Positions 62,244-64,000 of a DNA stretch of 64,000 nucleotides are shown here, one piece after another (within the stretch, counting starts at the first letter, position 1; every line of letters starts with the position of its first letter). This stretch comes from an uncultured Ruminococcus sp. (GTDB lineage: Bacteria; Bacillota; Clostridia; Oscillospirales; Ruminococcaceae). The notes under the pieces are model-generated. The model was not told the DNA's origin. It saw only the letters and a program-made list of their open reading frames with translations, and made no database searches. Position numbers and translations under genes: made by a program. The DNA lies in contig CANQVA010000006.1 in NCBI GenBank assembly GCA_947627175.1, positions 94,134 to 158,133 on the forward strand. The letters run 5' to 3'.

Positions 62244-63986
62244 ATGAAAAAATTGTTATCAACATTTATGGCACTTTCAATGCTGACATCATTCTCTGTA
62301 TGTCCTGCATATGCAGAAAGCGATAATGAACTCAGCAAACTTGCTTCATCTCTCGGTGCTGATACCGATTATTTTGCTGTACCTAATCAGTTCTATAGCA
62401 GAAGTATAAACGCTGACTCTATTATAGGTTATGAATACATGAATTGCATTCCTACAGATACATATATACCTACAGTGACAGGTATGGGAGCTTATGCAGA
62501 TACAAGTTTCAGTCTTTCCGTAATGGAAGTTCTTGCACATAACGGTCTTATATCCGCAAGCGATATAAAGGCAGGTACCGATTCTCTCAATCAGATAAAT
62601 AACGTTTCTGATATACAAAATCTGATAATAGACTATCAGAATCTTTTCAACAAGCATGAATTTGAACTTTACAGAAATTATATTTTTAAAAGCACTTCTG
62701 CTGAAGAAAAAGTTGACATACTCTGTTCAACTGCCGAAAAGTGCATGAAAGAGGGAAAATATTTCCTTATCATGTATGGAAGTTGTTGCACAACTCCGTC
62801 TGAACTTAGTAAAGGAGATTCATCGGTTATAACTGTAAATGCCCGTAAGGAACATTCTGCCGTAGGAATGGGCATTACCGACGGTTCATGGACATACAAC
62901 GGAAAAACATATGACAAGTGTATCCTTACTCTTGATTCTCTTAGTGCAGATGAAAACAGCAGTGCTTTTGCGGAAGATACCTGCATATATGTAAATTCAG
63001 AAACAAAAGAGTGCTATATTCCGAAAATTTCAGACTATGCAGAAAGTGATATGCATATAGCTGTAATTGACGACGACAAACTTCTTAATTTCGGTGGTGC
63101 TATAAATCCGACGGATAGTTTTGATACAGATTTGTCAGATGTTTATTTTATACAATGTATGAAAAAAAATCATATTCATCAATTTACATACACTGATGAT
63201 AATGGAAATGAAACAGTTATAAACAAAGAAGTGGCTGTCGGCGATGAAGAAACTAAAGATAATTACCCGAATATCTCGGGTTTGTCTTTAAAGTCGGATA
63301 ACTTCACAAGTCATATTTTAAGTTGTAATCAAATGGATTTTGTTGATATAAAAAGTATAAACAGTTGGATGTCGTTTTCATTTGCAGGTGCAGACAGTGA
63401 ATTACACGTCAGCAATGATGAAGTTTACAAGTTTGTAAAAAAAGAACACGCCGCAGATGATACAACACATGACGAAAACGACCCCCTTGAATATTCTGCA
63501 ATTTACAGTAAAGAATATACCGAAAGGGATGTCGTTTATGATTTCAAAGGTGAAACAATGGACGAGGCAGAATTTAAAGTCCTTGATGATGGAGTTATTT
63601 TCAGCGGAGGAAGTGTCATATTTTACGCTTATTCCGGAAACCCGTATGACGGTAATCTATTGTCAAGCATAGCTTTTACTTCATCAGGTGAAGTTTTCGT
63701 TCAGTATGATGAAACAAATGGTTTTAAGATTAAGACCGATTTGGACAATGACGGCGTATTTGAACATGAGGTTGAAAAAGGCGATGTAAATTGTGATGGT
63801 CTTATAGATTCTGTGGACGCTGCTGCCGTTCTTCAGACATATGCAGATTTATCAACTCAAAGGGAAATTCACCCCGATACAATTTATGCGGGAAATGAAC
63901 TTTCTGATTTCAACAGTGACGGATTTATTGATTCAGTAGACGCTTCTAACATTCTTGAGAAATATGCTGAACTTTCTACAACATGA
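62244..63986 (+). CDS. Dockerin-bearing secreted protein with papain-like fold
   Basis: A 580-residue exported protein. Signal peptide about 1-24 (cleavage after PAYA); residues about 40-330 resemble the papain-like peptidase domains of Ruminococcal secreted proteins, with LSVMEVLAHNGLIS where an active-site helix would start, EHSAVGMGI (candidate His 204) and ILTLDSLS (candidate Asp 231). The expected active-site Cys position appears to be Ser 88. A beta-rich region follows, then a dockerin at about 513-580 with DVNCDGLIDSVD and DFNSDGFIDSVD. It lies 33 bases after the cohesin-like gene and is probably co-transcribed. Confidence 0.7.
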   Translation: MKKLLSTFMALSMLTSFSVCPAYAESDNELSKLASSLGADTDYFAVPNQFYSRSINADSIIGYEYMNCIPTDTYIPTVTGMGAYADTSFSLSVMEVLAHNGLISASDIKAGTDSLNQINNVSDIQNLIIDYQNLFNKHEFELYRNYIFKSTSAEEKVDILCSTAEKCMKEGKYFLIMYGSCCTTPSELSKGDSSVITVNARKEHSAVGMGITDGSWTYNGKTYDKCILTLDSLSADENSSAFAEDTCIYVNSETKECYIPKISDYAESDMHIAVIDDDKLLNFGGAINPTDSFDTDLSDVYFIQCMKKNHIHQFTYTDDNGNETVINKEVAVGDEETKDNYPNISGLSLKSDNFTSHILSCNQMDFVDIKSINSWMSFSFAGADSELHVSNDEVYKFVKKEHAADDTTHDENDPLEYSAIYSKEYTERDVVYDFKGETMDEAEFKVLDDGVIFSGGSVIFYAYSGNPYDGNLLSSIAFTSSGEVFVQYDETNGFKIKTDLDNDGVFEHEVEKGDVNCDGLIDSVDAAAVLQTYADLSTQREIHPDTIYAGNELSDFNSDGFIDSVDASNILEKYAELSTT

Positions 63987-64000
63987 TTTTTATAAAAAAG

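Overview
The window reads as a chromosomal segment of a low-GC, anaerobic, polysaccharide-degrading Firmicute. A Ruminococcus-like member of the Oscillospiraceae is the best guess. The reasons are dockerin-bearing secreted proteins (a GH5 cellulase, a cohesin-like protein and a protease-fold protein), GH26 and GH95 glycosidases, an AT-rich codon pattern, strong GGAGG ribosome sites, a Spo0A homologue, a threonine T-box and an electron-bifurcating NfnAB pair. No phage, complete insertion sequence, CRISPR array or rRNA was seen. Names are recognised from motifs and memory of families; no database search was possible.

Layout. 1-2306: a truncated cyclophilin gene and murA with an acidic repeat tail. 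2351-7418 (minus): a 2-hydroxyacyl-CoA-dehydratase-type activase, its partner and psd. 7540-11328 (minus): glyQS, then a flippase-deoD operon. 11639-18563 (plus): GH95, a GH26-like lipoprotein, a degenerate HAD protein, spo0A and a flavin reductase-like gene. 18611-20812 (minus): the cellulosomal GH5. 21045-29407 (plus): a small unknown gene, a hydrolase-murF-ddl envelope operon continuing into an acetyltransferase and a LysR regulator, then nfnAB. 29426-32609 (plus): a T-box leader, an unknown gene, thrS and a gene with no canonical start. 32645-33982 (minus): aspartate kinase. 34274-39201 (plus): GDPD, ppk and pssA. 39329-42843 (minus): a corA-type transporter behind an unusual leader, and secDF.

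43007-49344 (minus) is the F-type ATP synthase operon in the order B-E-F-(H+A fused)-G-D-C, with delta and alpha in one polypeptide and a terminator hairpin in the leader. 49551-57017 (minus) is an exopolysaccharide operon that should build a GDP-6-deoxy-mannose (D-rhamnose type) sugar: priming transferase, ManC, Gmd, two GT4 enzymes and Rmd. 57313-58059 holds tRNA-Thr(CGT) and a frameshifted zeta-toxin-like ATPase gene between two 41-bp direct repeats. 58062-60570 (minus) is a two-component system, and 60858-63986 (plus) a secretome block: a small SPxTG wall-anchored protein, a cohesin-like/dockerin protein and a dockerin protein with a papain-like fold lacking the expected cysteine.

The strongest leads are the corA leader (an 18-residue upstream ORF whose stop codon lies inside one arm of two mutually exclusive hairpins), the AtpH-AtpA fusion, the ATP-operon leader terminator, a family of proteins with altered catalytic residues (GH26-like, HAD-like, protease-like), Spo0A with a rewritten phosphorylation loop, charged or Tyr-rich repeat tails on otherwise ordinary proteins, and the start-less gene behind thrS.
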